Origin: Lentilactobacillus kosonis | Lineage (GTDB): Bacteria; Bacillota; Bacilli; Lactobacillales; Lactobacillaceae | Reading direction: 5' to 3' | Assembly: GCF_003864335.1 (NCBI RefSeq) | Contig: NZ_BEXA01000003.1 | Location: 124,001-188,000 of the forward strand | DNA length: 64,000 nucleotides | Part shown: one piece after another, positions 49,840 to 58,745 of the stretch | Position numbering within the stretch: the first letter of the stretch is position 1 | How the letters are laid out: the number at the start of each line of letters is the position of its first letter | The notes under the pieces: generated by a model | The model's database searches: none | The model's input: the letters and a program-made list of their open reading frames with translations, nothing else | Told to the model about the DNA's origin: nothing | Position numbers and translations under genes: made by a program

Positions 49840-51194
49840 TTGCAATTTTTAGTACTGCTATTAGGTATTGCTTTACTTTTACTATTAATTATTAAAGTAA
49901 AAATGAATACCTTCGTAGCATTAATCCTAACCGCATTTATTGTTGCACTTGGTTTAGGTATGAACCCTGCTGACGTTCCCGGCACCATCACTAAAGGTAT
50001 CGGTAGCGCCATGGGCGAACTTGCCGTGGTCTTCAGTTTTGGAGCCATGATTGGTCGTTTAGTATCTGATGCAGGTGGATCATACAGAATTTCGGAAACT
50101 CTAATCAACTTTTCGGTAAGAAGAGATTGCAGCTTGCTGTAGTTGTTGCTTCGTTTATTATCGGGATTTCGATGTTCTTTGAAGTTGGTTTAGTTCTATT
50201 AACTCCAATCATCTTTGCCGTTGCTCTTGAAGCTGAAATCCCTTTGCTTTACTTAGGAATTCCTATGTTAGCTGCCTTGTCAACTACTCAAGCCTTCTTG
50301 CCACCACAACCAGCACCTACTGCGGTTGCTATGGCAATGGGCGCAAGTACTGGTAAGGTATTGCTGTTTGGGTTGATTGCCGCTATTCCAACAGTTATCA
50401 TTGCTGGTCCGGTATTCACGAAACTTGCCCAACGTTATGCTCCGAATGCATTCAAGGTCAAGCATGAATTACCTGCCCTTGGTGAAATGAAGAAATTTGA
50501 TTTAAATGAAACTCCAGGATTTGGAATTTCGATTTTAACATCACTATTCCCAGTTATCTTTATGGGTCTTTCTACTATCTACTCAATGGTATTTAATGGT
50601 GGCGATACCGCAGCTGAGCGTCATGGCTTTGCCGCCATCATGAACATGATTGGTACGCCAACCACAGCAATGTTGCTTTCGTTATTATTTGCAATGTGGT
50701 CAATGGGAGTTCACCAAAAGAAAACTGCTAAGCAAATTGGTGACACTCTTAATGAAGCCATCAAATCAGTTGCTGTATTATTGATGATTATTGCTGGTGG
50801 TGCCGCATTCAAACAGGTTCTACTTGATGGTGGAGTCGGTACTGCCATTCAACACGCCATGGCTAATGTTTCATTATCACCAATTATCTTGGCTTGGTTA
50901 ATTGCTGCAATCTTACGAGTATCCCTTGGATCAGCTGCCGTTTCTTCATTAACAGCTGCCGGTTTAGTTATGCCACTAGTTGCTGCTACCCACGCTGATC
51001 CAGTAATGATCACCTTAGCCATTGGGGCTGGTTCAATTGCCGCATCTCATGTTAATGATGCTGGTTTCTGGATGGTTAAAGAATACTTTGAATTAGACGT
51101 TAAGCAAACACTCCAAATTTGGACGGTGCTTGAAACTGTTATCTCAGTGGTTGGTTTGATTATGGTACTAATTATTAATGCAGTTGTTAATTAG
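49840..51194 (+). CDS. gntP: Gluconate:H+ symporter, GntP family (one frameshift)
   Basis: Membrane transporter of 451 residues after correction. It has 'IVALGLGMNPADVPGTITKGIGSAMG' and 'GLVLLTPIIFAVALEAEIPLLYLGIP', with 'FLPPQPAPTAVAMAMGAS' and 'ASHVNDAGFWMVKEYF', all typical of GntP. One T is missing near 50117 ('LINFF' to 'GKKRLQLAVVV'). Start TTG with GAGGAAGAG upstream. No gluconate kinase gene is adjacent, so the substrate could be another sugar acid. Confidence 0.9.
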
Positions 51195-51234
51195 TATCCA
51201 TTAACCATTGAATTAAAATTATTAATTATCATTT

Positions 51235-51281
51235 TAAAGCGGTAAGCCAGAGATCGATATTCTCTGGCTTACCGCTTTAAT
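51235..51281 (+). terminator. Terminator of gntP
   Basis: AAAGCGGTAAGCCAGAGA paired with TCTCTGGCTTACCGCTTT, about 18 bp, followed by AATTT. Confidence 0.88.
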
Positions 51282-51316
51282 TTATCCAAATTCCTAGTGA
51301 AGATATAAGATAGTAA

Positions 51317-51325
51317 TGATATACT
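51317..51325 (+). promoter_or_regulatory. Extended -10 promoter of the acyltransferase/GT8 cluster
   Basis: TGA followed directly by TATACT; no good -35. About 40 nt before the first gene. Confidence 0.5.
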
Positions 51326-51367
51326 TTTAATCGTAATTTATAACGATTATTGAAATGGGGGGATTGA

Positions 51368-52129
51368 TTGGCACATAAAGAACAGCGCACGATTTTTTAC
51401 CGTAATTTTACCGATGATGTGGTAACCCTAGCTCACCAGGAATATCAAACTCCGGCAAACTTTCGTTACCACCATTCAAAGCTATTCGCTTTAGCTAGCT
51501 ACCTATTGCAAACCATTGTCAGAATTATCGCCGCCCCACTTGGCTTATGGATCATGCACACTAGGATTAAAAATAAAGTCATTTTAAAGCCATATCGCAA
51601 TCAAGCAGTTTATATATATGGAAATCATACTGCCCCACTTGGTGATGTGTTCAAGCCCTTTCGGATAGCTCATAGGTTAAATATTATCGTGGCCCCAGCC
51701 AACCTTAAGTTACCAATTCTTGGACCTTTGCTGCCAATGGGGGGAGCAATTCCGATTCCCAATAGCCTCCATCAGTATCGAGGATTTTTAAACGAAATCG
51801 CTAATTCAATTGACCACCAAAAAACATTATTTATATATCCTGAAGCCCATGTTTGGCCTTATTCAACCATTATTCGGCCATTTGATGATGCGTCATTTCG
51901 TTATCCGATACAAAATCCGGCACCAGTTTTTTGTATGACCACCACTTATCAAAAATCACGATGGCATAAGAAGCCTGAGGCTATCGTGTATTTGGATGGT
52001 CCATTTTACCCAGATGAAAATCTCAGTCTTAAGCAACAACAGCGTCAATTAAGAGACGCCGTTTTTAATCAGATGACTAAACGTAGCAAACTGAACAATT
52101 ATGAATACATCAAATACATGAAACGTTAA
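51368..52129 (+). CDS. PlsC-like acyltransferase (first of two)
   Basis: 253 residues with a hydrophobic segment near residues 40-60 and the lysophospholipid-acyltransferase pattern: 'YIYGNHTAPLGDVF' (catalytic His, but spaced H-X5-D instead of the usual H-X4-D), 'GAIPIPNSLHQYRGF' and 'LFIYPEAHVWPY' replacing the EGTR block. It probably acylates a lipid or glycolipid at the membrane. Start TTG after GGGGGG. First gene of a cluster with GT8 enzymes and an ABC exporter. Confidence 0.72.
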   Translation: MAHKEQRTIFYRNFTDDVVTLAHQEYQTPANFRYHHSKLFALASYLLQTIVRIIAAPLGLWIMHTRIKNKVILKPYRNQAVYIYGNHTAPLGDVFKPFRIAHRLNIIVAPANLKLPILGPLLPMGGAIPIPNSLHQYRGFLNEIANSIDHQKTLFIYPEAHVWPYSTIIRPFDDASFRYPIQNPAPVFCMTTTYQKSRWHKKPEAIVYLDGPFYPDENLSLKQQQRQLRDAVFNQMTKRSKLNNYEYIKYMKR

Positions 52130-52162
52130 TCCAATAATATATAAGTTAAGAGGAATTTATTT

Positions 52163-53115
52163 ATGACTTCTAGAACCATTCCGATATTCTTTTCAGTTAA
52201 TGATCGTTACGCAGCTCCACTAGCAGTAGCCATTGCATCATTAATCAAGCATGCTAACTCTAAAGATACCCACTATGACTTAATTGTCTTATACCAAGAA
52301 TTATCACAAGCAAACCAGACCAAACTCGCGTCATTGGCCACTAATAATATTACCATTCGCTTTATTGCGCTTGATGACAAATTTGGCAGCCGGTTCGATA
52401 ATGATCAAAACACCTTGCGAGCTGATTACAAAACCTTAACCATCTATTACCGGTTATTTATCGCTGATATGTTCCCAGAATTTGATAAAGCAATTTATGT
52501 GGATGCTGATATCATTCTGCGCGACGACATTGCTAAATTATATGCTATCGATTTAATGGATAGCATCGTTGGAGCAACTAATGACCGCTTCATCGCAACC
52601 GATCCAGTAGTGGCAGCATATGCAAATGATGCTGTTGGCATTAGCAGTCAACTATACGTTAACTCTGGGGTTTTATTAATGAACCTCAAGAAATTCCGCG
52701 ATACCAAGTTTACTGACCAGTTCTTGGAATTACTAACCACTTACCACTTCACACTTATTGCACCTGACCAAGATTACTTAAACGCAATTGCTAAACATGA
52801 TATTTATCAATTACCTATGGACTGGAATTTAGAAACTGCTGCCATGCCAGAAGAATTCAAACCCGCCCGCTTAGTGCACTACAATTTATTTGAAAAACCT
52901 TGGCAATACAAAATGTTCCCTTTGCTGATGAATTCTGGTCAGCGGCTAAACAAACTCCTTATTATGAGGAATTAACTAACGAACTAGCCTCAACCACTGA
53001 TGAAGTCCGGGCTTCAAATGATCAAAAAGCTGGTAAAATTATGCGTCTCGCTAAGGAACTGGTTAATGACCAAATTACCCTCAAAAGCGTATTAGCTAAC
53101 AATGAAAGTAAGTAG
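52163..53115 (+). CDS. GT8-family glycosyltransferase (one frameshift)
   Basis: Glycosyltransferase family 8 (GspA/LgtC type), 317 residues after correction. 'IPIFFSVNDRYAAPLAVAIASL' opens the nucleotide-sugar fold, 'AIYVDADIILRDDI' holds the metal-binding DxD, and 'YVNSGVLLMNLKKFR' and 'PDQDYLN' follow. One A is missing near 52912 ('PWQYK' to 'NVPFADEFWSAAK'). It likely adds hexose to a lipid or wall polymer. Its TAG overlaps the next GTG. Confidence 0.87.
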
Positions 53116-53981
53116 TGACCTCTATGGCTAATTCAAAAGAAGCAGTTATTCAAAATATTCAAAAAGCCGTCGCAGCCGAAAAATTCCATAGTAAAGTCGA
53201 AGTTAACGACCCGATCGTTTCGCTTTCGGATATTCGAGATGTCTTAAACTCATATGTAAGTGAGCAATCAACTCTTTCGTATAAGTTCAAACGATTTCTA
53301 GCAATGATCACCATTAACAACGTTACCAGAGCGGTTAATCGAAAGACCGAAATTATCGGTGTTGAGAAAATCAGCCACCTTAACCAAGCTGGAATTGTGA
53401 CAAGCAATCATTTCAATCCATTGGAAAATACTGCTGTTAGAAAGGCCGTTTACAAAGCTGGCTATCATAATAATATGGCAATTGTTAGCCAAGCCAGCAA
53501 TAATAAAATGAATGGCATGTTAGGATTCTTTATGAACTACGCAAATATTATTCCGATTGCTAATATTCATAATTATTTAGGACATGACTTTCTCGACCTA
53601 GTAAAACAGCAATTAAATGATGGTAATCCTGTTTTAATCTATCCTGAACAAGAGATGTGGTTCAATTACCGAAAACCCCGGCCACCGCAGCGAGGTGCCT
53701 ATTTCTACGCAGCCACTTTTAACGTCCCCATCATTTCTTGTTTCACCGAAATCATTGATTTAGGTATTCCCGATTCATCAACAACGAATTTTAACAAAGT
53801 TCAATATCGCGTCCATGTACTTGATCCCATTTTTCCAGATCCTGACTTAGACGTTAAGCAAAATAGCTATGCAATGATGCAAAAAGATTATGACCAAAAA
53901 AGACAAGCCTACGAGTTAGCCTATAATAAACCACTAACTTATGACTTTGAGCCTGACGATATTGCAGGTTGGCACGGCTAA
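53115..53981 (+). CDS. PlsC-like acyltransferase (second of two)
   Basis: 288 residues. 'GIVTSNHFNPLENTAVRKA' contains the putative catalytic His, but the usual Asp four residues later is absent (N-H-F-N-P-L-E-N). 'LIYPEQEMWFNYRKPRPPQRGAYFYA' parallels the second motif of the first acyltransferase. Start GTG overlaps the preceding stop; an ATG at 53124 is an alternative. Either a divergent acyltransferase or a non-catalytic relative. Confidence 0.65.
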   Translation: MTSMANSKEAVIQNIQKAVAAEKFHSKVEVNDPIVSLSDIRDVLNSYVSEQSTLSYKFKRFLAMITINNVTRAVNRKTEIIGVEKISHLNQAGIVTSNHFNPLENTAVRKAVYKAGYHNNMAIVSQASNNKMNGMLGFFMNYANIIPIANIHNYLGHDFLDLVKQQLNDGNPVLIYPEQEMWFNYRKPRPPQRGAYFYAATFNVPIISCFTEIIDLGIPDSSTTNFNKVQYRVHVLDPIFPDPDLDVKQNSYAMMQKDYDQKRQAYELAYNKPLTYDFEPDDIAGWHG

Positions 53982-54002
53982 ACACATTTAGGAGATTCCA
54001 CT

Positions 54003-55910
54003 ATGTCTAACGCACATTCAAAATTGAATGTATCAGATTTTTTCGCTCTTATAAAATTAATTAAACCTCGGTATCTGTACCTAGTCCTAGGAACTGTGTT
54101 AGGGGCAATTGCTGTCGGATTGCAACTATTAGTTCCTATGCTGGCTAAGGACTTGTTAAACCATATTCCCCAAGGGGTAAATTTTCATCTATTATTAATG
54201 GTTGGAATTCTATTTGTATTTAGCATCGTGTTGGGAGCTCTTTCCGGGAGCTTTCTAGGCTTTTTTGGTGAAGATGTTGTTTATCGATTACGGGAACGTT
54301 TATGGAGCAAAGCACTATCCCTATCGATTCCATACCTGGATAATCACCAGTCTGGTCAAATTGCTTCCCGAATCACTAATGATTCAATGCAAGTCAAAAA
54401 CTTGCTGGCTGACTCACTGCCCCGCATGGCGACTTCGTTGCTTCAACTGGTAGGGGCCTTAATCTTAATGCTTCTAATGGACTGGAAAATGACTGCAATT
54501 ATGTTCATAACCATCCCTTTAATTTTGCTAATTCTCTTACCAATTTTTCGATTATCATCAGCCGTTGCACGTAAGCGCCAAGATGCCCTTGCTACCCTCA
54601 ATGGTAATATCAGTGAAGTTCTTAATAATGTGCGCTTAGTTAAATCATCCACTGCTGCTAAAGTGGAACAAACCAATGGTTCTAAGCATATGCGCAAGTT
54701 GTATCAATTAGGAATTAAAGAAGCCATTTACGATTCCGTTATTGGCCCCACCACTGGAGTCATGATGCTGGCACTAATTGTGGCCGTTTTAGCATATGGA
54801 ATCTACCGTATAAGTCTGGGTTCAATGACCACCGGAACTTTGATGGCCTTTTTAATGTACATGGTTCAATTAATTGTACCGTTTACTACCTTAGGACAAT
54901 TCGTAACTGAGGTGGCAAAGGCCAGTGGCGCTACAACTAAAATTCAAGAATTGCTAAATGTAACTGAAGAAGATACTAATTCCGGTTTGAACGTGAATGT
55001 TGCTAATAAATCACTAACTATGGATGACGTATCATTTTCGTATGATACGGGCCCAGAAGTTCTTCATAATGTTTCATTCACCGCTAATGCTAACGAAGTG
55101 GTCGCATTTGTCGGTCCTTCAGGGAGTGGTAAGACCACAATTTTCAGCCTAATCGAACGTTTTTATCAGCCAACCAGTGGCGGAATTTCATTAGGCGATA
55201 ACAACCTTAATGATGTCAATCTAACCCATTGGCGCAATCAACTAGGGTTGGTCGGTCAAAGTGCAAATATTATGTCTGGTAGCATTCGTTATAATTTAAC
55301 CTATGGTCTTAATAAACCCGCGACTGATGAAGATCTTTGGCAGGCACTAGAATTGGCCTCAGCTAAGGAATTTGTCGCGGCCATGCCTGATCAGCTTGAT
55401 ACTTACATTGGCGAAAACGGCACTAATATTTCTGGAGGTCAGCGACAACGACTGACCATTGCTAGAGCATTTGTTCGTGATCCAAAGATTTTAATGCTTG
55501 ATGAAGCAACAGCTAGTTTAGATCCAGAATCAGAACAAATGGTGCAAACCGCCCTTAATAAGTTAATGCACAAACGGACGACTTTGGTAATCGCTCATCG
55601 CATCAATACCATCATTGACGCTGATAAAATTTACTTTATTGAAAATGGCCGTATTAGTGGTTCTGGTAATCACAGTTATTTGTTAAAACATCATCCGCTA
55701 TATCGACAATATTTTGAAAATCAAATCAAAAAAGCGATTCGCCTATTCAGGTTCCTGAATAATGCGATTCGCTTCATCATAAATATCATCATAATCATGA
55801 AGGCCCAACTCAGTTTGGACCTTTTTTTGTTCCCAAGGTTTTACCGCTACTGTATGTGGAACCGGCCAGGCAACCCAATTAGCACTAAAATGGTGGAATA
55901 CCGTTTCTGA
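54003..55910 (+). CDS. ABC exporter (fused TMD-NBD); true C-terminus probably near 55760
   Basis: Half-transporter of the MsbA/LmrA/BmrA family: six TM helices (to about residue 310), then Walker A 'GPSGSGKTTIFSLIERF', signature 'ISGGQRQRLTIARAF', Walker B 'ILMLDEATASLD', H-loop 'VIAHRINT'. After 'HPLYRQYFENQ' (about residue 575, the normal end) the frame runs about 60 more residues antisense to the next gene. A one-base change in the A6 run at 55728-55733 would end it at 55758 or 55762. It closes the cluster and may flip the glycolipid product, which is inference. Confidence 0.83.
   Translation: MSNAHSKLNVSDFFALIKLIKPRYLYLVLGTVLGAIAVGLQLLVPMLAKDLLNHIPQGVNFHLLLMVGILFVFSIVLGALSGSFLGFFGEDVVYRLRERLWSKALSLSIPYLDNHQSGQIASRITNDSMQVKNLLADSLPRMATSLLQLVGALILMLLMDWKMTAIMFITIPLILLILLPIFRLSSAVARKRQDALATLNGNISEVLNNVRLVKSSTAAKVEQTNGSKHMRKLYQLGIKEAIYDSVIGPTTGVMMLALIVAVLAYGIYRISLGSMTTGTLMAFLMYMVQLIVPFTTLGQFVTEVAKASGATTKIQELLNVTEEDTNSGLNVNVANKSLTMDDVSFSYDTGPEVLHNVSFTANANEVVAFVGPSGSGKTTIFSLIERFYQPTSGGISLGDNNLNDVNLTHWRNQLGLVGQSANIMSGSIRYNLTYGLNKPATDEDLWQALELASAKEFVAAMPDQLDTYIGENGTNISGGQRQRLTIARAFVRDPKILMLDEATASLDPESEQMVQTALNKLMHKRTTLVIAHRINTIIDADKIYFIENGRISGSGNHSYLLKHHPLYRQYFENQIKKAIRLFRFLNNAIRFIINIIIIMKAQLSLDLFLFPRFYRYCMWNRPGNPISTKMVEYRF
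55728..55774 (-). terminator. Terminator overlapping the 3' end of the GT8 gene
   Basis: Outer arms AAGCGATTCGC and GCGATTCGCTT pair (10 of 11), inner TATTCAGG/CCTGAATA; six T on the minus strand. The stop of the minus-strand GT8 gene (55743-55745) lies inside the stem. Confidence 0.8.
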
Positions 55911-56570
55911 TTGAACCCCATGCTGTTCATTAAACCGGCTAGCGACTAATCGTTTCTTATGTGAATATCGATTTAATGCCGACTGATCTGGCATCAACAT
56001 GGGACGAATTTTACATAAATGGCGACACTTCTCCAATAAATGTGTCTCTTTAATCAAATCTAAATTCATTAATAATACGCCTGAATTTACATAATCAAAC
56101 TTTTTCATTTGATGATGAAAGAACCACTTACCATAGTAATCAAGCACGCCGACAAGTTCAGTATCACTTAAATCTTGATGGTAAAAATCTGCAAATGATT
56201 TTCGACACAACACATCCGCATCCAAGTATAGAATTCGCCCATTAAGTTCAGGGACCAAATCTGCATATAATCTAAGCATACTGTATGGTGTGAAAAACGT
56301 GTTGGCATTAGCCGTTAGCTGATTATTAGCCACTAATTCACTAATATCAAGCTTCGTGACGGTACTTTGAGGATCATGCTGATTAAGTAACCACCGTAAT
56401 TTATTGACGTGGTAATCAGTAAATCCGGTATATGCTTTTCGCTTGTTAGTAATTTCTGCTGTCATGACATAAATATCAAGTGGCTCTGTTTGGTGCTTAA
56501 GCAACGATAGCGTCGATAAGACAACGCCATTAAACATGCGATCGTCGCCACAATATAAAATTTGAATCGT
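55743..56570 (-). CDS. GT8-family glycosyltransferase with apparent ACG start
   Basis: Convergent GT8 enzyme. The fold start 'IQILYCGDDRMFNGVVLSTLSLL' is complete only if translation begins before the first ATG (56537). In the place expected for Met stands ACG (56568-56570), preceded by AAGGGA at good spacing. 'GRILYLDADVLCR' holds the DxD motif; 'YVNSGVLLMNLDLIK' and 'MPDQSALNRY' follow. 276 residues from ACG. Either a rare start codon, a base error, or a damaged gene. Confidence 0.82.
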   Translation of the reverse strand, partial: TIQILYCGDDRMFNGVVLSTLSLLKHQTEPLDIYVMTAEITNKRKAYTGFTDYHVNKLRWLLNQHDPQSTVTKLDISELVANNQLTANANTFFTPYSMLRLYADLVPELNGRILYLDADVLCRKSFADFYHQDLSDTELVGVLDYYGKWFFHHQMKKFDYVNSGVLLMNLDLIKETHLLEKCRHLCKIRPMLMPDQSALNRYSHKKRLVASRFNEQHGVQSETVFHHFSANWVAWPVPHTVAVKPWEQKKVQTELGLHDYDDIYDEANRIIQEPE

Positions 56571-56679
56571 GAACAGTCCCTTCTAATCCCCAAGTGCTAT
56601 ATTTTTAAGATTAACGTTATCATTATAGCGACTATCCACTATTCCCTCAAATATTATTTGATCAGCCAATTCGATATTA

Positions 56680-57996
56680 TTATTCGTTAGTGTGCATTTT
56701 AACTTCCTGTTCAATTTCACTAGCAGCCTTTGGAGGTAAGATTAAATTAAGCACAATTCCAATAATGGTGGCCAAAGCCAAACCAGTAAACTGAAAGCTT
56801 GGGCCAATTTGTAAGTAAGCATTCCCAACACCGATTACCATAACTGATGAAGCAATCATTAAATTGCGTTTTAATCCTAAATCTACACGATTTTCAACCA
56901 TCACTTGAATTCCAGAAGTCGCAATAGTTCCAAATAATAAGAAACTAATGCCACCAATCACTGGCAATGGCATTTGCATAATTAGCACATTTAACTTGTG
57001 AACAAATGAGAAGAGAATTGCAAACATGGCTGCCCCCATTAATACATAAACACTATGAATCTTAGTAATCGCCATTACACCAATGTTTTCACCATAACTA
57101 GTAACTGCTGGTCCGCCCACTAACCCGGCAAATAACGATGCCGTTCCGTCCCCAGCCAACGTTCGATTTAATCCTGGATCCTTGAAGAAATTTCGACCAG
57201 TAATTTCATTAAGCACCATAATATGTCCCATATGTTCGGTCATCGTCACAAATGCAATTGGCGTAATTGAAATAATGGCTTGCCAGTTTATCTTGAAATG
57301 ATACGAAATTCCCGGAATTTCAAATGCTGGCATCTGAAACCATGCTGCATTATTAATGGCATTGATATCAACCATTCCTAAAAATACCGATAGAGTATAT
57401 CCACAAACAATCGCTAATAAAATGGGAATTAGACCAATGAACCCCTTAAATACCATATTAAAGAATATCGCTAAGAATAACGTAAATAAAGCCACCATAA
57501 AATATTCGAGATCATATCTACCATTCTTCATCATTGCATCTGTTGCCGCACTGCCGGCTAATGAGAGCCCAATTACCATCACAATCGGCCCCACCACAAT
57601 TGGTGGTAAAATTTTATCAACCCAATCCGAGCCAACCAGCCAGATAATCAAGGCAACTAATAAGTAAACTAGTCCGACCCCAATAACTCCTTGAGCAATT
57701 CCTGGATAACCAGTCGTCTTCATTAGTGCCGTCATTGGTAAAATAAATGCAAAGCTCGATCCCATGTAAGCCGGAATTTTGCGTTTAGTAATCATTATAT
57801 GTAATAACGTTCCAACACCAGATGAAAATAACGCAATACTGGGACTTAAACCCACTAATAGCGGAACGATTACTGTCGAACCAAACATTGAAAACATATG
57901 TTGTAATGACAAACCAACCCATGGCCAGAATTTTGGCATATCATGGATATCTAAAATTGCTCGATCATCATGAAAATCATCTTGGTTTTGTTGCAT
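56680..57996 (-). CDS. pyrP: Uracil permease, NCS2 family
   Basis: 438-residue nucleobase/H+ symporter. 'PWVGLSLQHMFSMFGSTVIVPLLVGL', 'MGSSFAFILPMTALMKTTGYP', 'AFVTMTEHMGHIMVLNEITGRNF' and 'GGPAVTSYGENIGVMAITK' are uracil-permease signatures. Start ATG 57996 follows GGGGTGCAACTA; an in-frame ATG at 58110 lies within the PyrR leader and is rejected. The PyrR attenuator upstream shows control by pyrimidine nucleotides. Confidence 0.92.
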   Translation of the reverse strand: MQQNQDDFHDDRAILDIHDMPKFWPWVGLSLQHMFSMFGSTVIVPLLVGLSPSIALFSSGVGTLLHIMITKRKIPAYMGSSFAFILPMTALMKTTGYPGIAQGVIGVGLVYLLVALIIWLVGSDWVDKILPPIVVGPIVMVIGLSLAGSAATDAMMKNGRYDLEYFMVALFTLFLAIFFNMVFKGFIGLIPILLAIVCGYTLSVFLGMVDINAINNAAWFQMPAFEIPGISYHFKINWQAIISITPIAFVTMTEHMGHIMVLNEITGRNFFKDPGLNRTLAGDGTASLFAGLVGGPAVTSYGENIGVMAITKIHSVYVLMGAAMFAILFSFVHKLNVLIMQMPLPVIGGISFLLFGTIATSGIQVMVENRVDLGLKRNLMIASSVMVIGVGNAYLQIGPSFQFTGLALATIIGIVLNLILPPKAASEIEQEVKMHTNE

Positions 57997-58027
57997 TAGT
58001 TGCACCCCATATCTTTTATTTAAACCT

Positions 58028-58070
58028 AAAACAAAACGCCCACTGCTAGCAAGCAGTGAGCGTTTTGTTT
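58028..58070 (-). terminator. Attenuator terminator of the uracil permease leader
   Basis: ACAAAACGCCCACTGCT paired with AGCAGTGAGCGTTTTGT; T-rich minus-strand tail; lies between the PyrR-binding element and the start codon. Confidence 0.9.
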
Positions 58071-58145
58071 CAGGCAGATAAGGCCAACTTATCCACTCCA
58101 CCTGTTTCATTAATCGCTGTCTTGCTAGTCTCTCTGGACTAGAGT
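58071..58145 (-). promoter_or_regulatory. PyrR-binding leader with antiterminator
   Basis: The transcript contains AGTCCAGAGAGACTAG (within 58121-58144), matching the PyrR binding-loop consensus ARUCCNGNGAGGYU closely, in a small stem. Downstream lies an alternative pairing region (CAGG...CCTG, 58072-58108) suited to an antiterminator. PyrR with UMP would favour termination. Confidence 0.85.
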
Positions 58146-58187
58146 TAAAGATTCGTTTCTTTAGTGCACAATTATACCTGTTGTCAT

Positions 58188-58676
58188 TTACTTGTCAATT
58201 ACTTTTGAGACTGGTAATTCCATATCAATGTGGGGAATATCGTCTTCCAAGTACACATCACTAACATCTTTAAATCCAAATGAATGGTAAAAGTTCTTAA
58301 TGTACTCTTGCCCAGATAAAATATACTTTTCTAAGTTAGGCATTTTTTCCTTTGAAAGATCTAGCGCTTCTTGCATCAAATTTCTGCCTAATCCAAATTT
58401 TCTCTGATCTTTTCTAACGATTACCCTGCCAATATGGGCAACTGTGTTGTTGTTTTCAGGGATTACCCGACAATAAGCAACTAATTCTCCCGCATCATTG
58501 CGCATGCTAAGATGCCAAGCTGTTAAATCGTCTTCATCAACTTCTTGATATGGACATTCCTGTTCTACAACAAACACCGCTACCCGTAATTGATAAATCT
58601 CGAATAGTTGTTTCGGTGTTAAATCTGCTAACTTATCAAATGTTGTTTTGATAGGCCCATCCCTCCCTAAATCCAT
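58188..58676 (-). CDS. GNAT acetyltransferase, ElaA-like
   Basis: 162 residues. 'LTPKQLFEIYQLRVAVFVVEQECPYQEVDEDDL' is the ElaA opening and 'HIGRVIVRKDQRKFGLGRNLMQEAL' is the acetyl-CoA-binding motif (V-x-x-x-x-R-x-x-G-x-G). The substrate is unknown. The ATG at 58676 has AAAGG 8 nt upstream. Monocistronic. Confidence 0.87.
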   Translation of the reverse strand: MDLGRDGPIKTTFDKLADLTPKQLFEIYQLRVAVFVVEQECPYQEVDEDDLTAWHLSMRNDAGELVAYCRVIPENNNTVAHIGRVIVRKDQRKFGLGRNLMQEALDLSKEKMPNLEKYILSGQEYIKNFYHSFGFKDVSDVYLEDDIPHIDMELPVSKVIDK

Positions 58677-58690
58677 AAATTTAACCTTTC

Positions 58691-58699
58691 TGTTATAAT
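58691..58699 (+). promoter_or_regulatory. Extended -10 promoter
   Basis: TGT followed by TATAAT, about 35-45 nt before the membrane-protein gene. Confidence 0.5.
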
Positions 58700-58745
58700 A
58701 TAGTCATTAGTACTTACTGGCAAGCAAAATTAAATGAGGGATTTT

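Noticed and set aside
53115-56570. Mobile or phage-related origin of the acyltransferase/GT8 cluster
   Set aside because: No integrase, transposase, direct repeats or tRNA gene flank it, and base composition looks like the neighbours.
58620-58665. Alternative, out-of-frame ATG for the GNAT gene requiring a frameshift
   Set aside because: The ATG is one base from the purine-rich stretch, too close for initiation, while the upstream in-frame ATG has a proper site.
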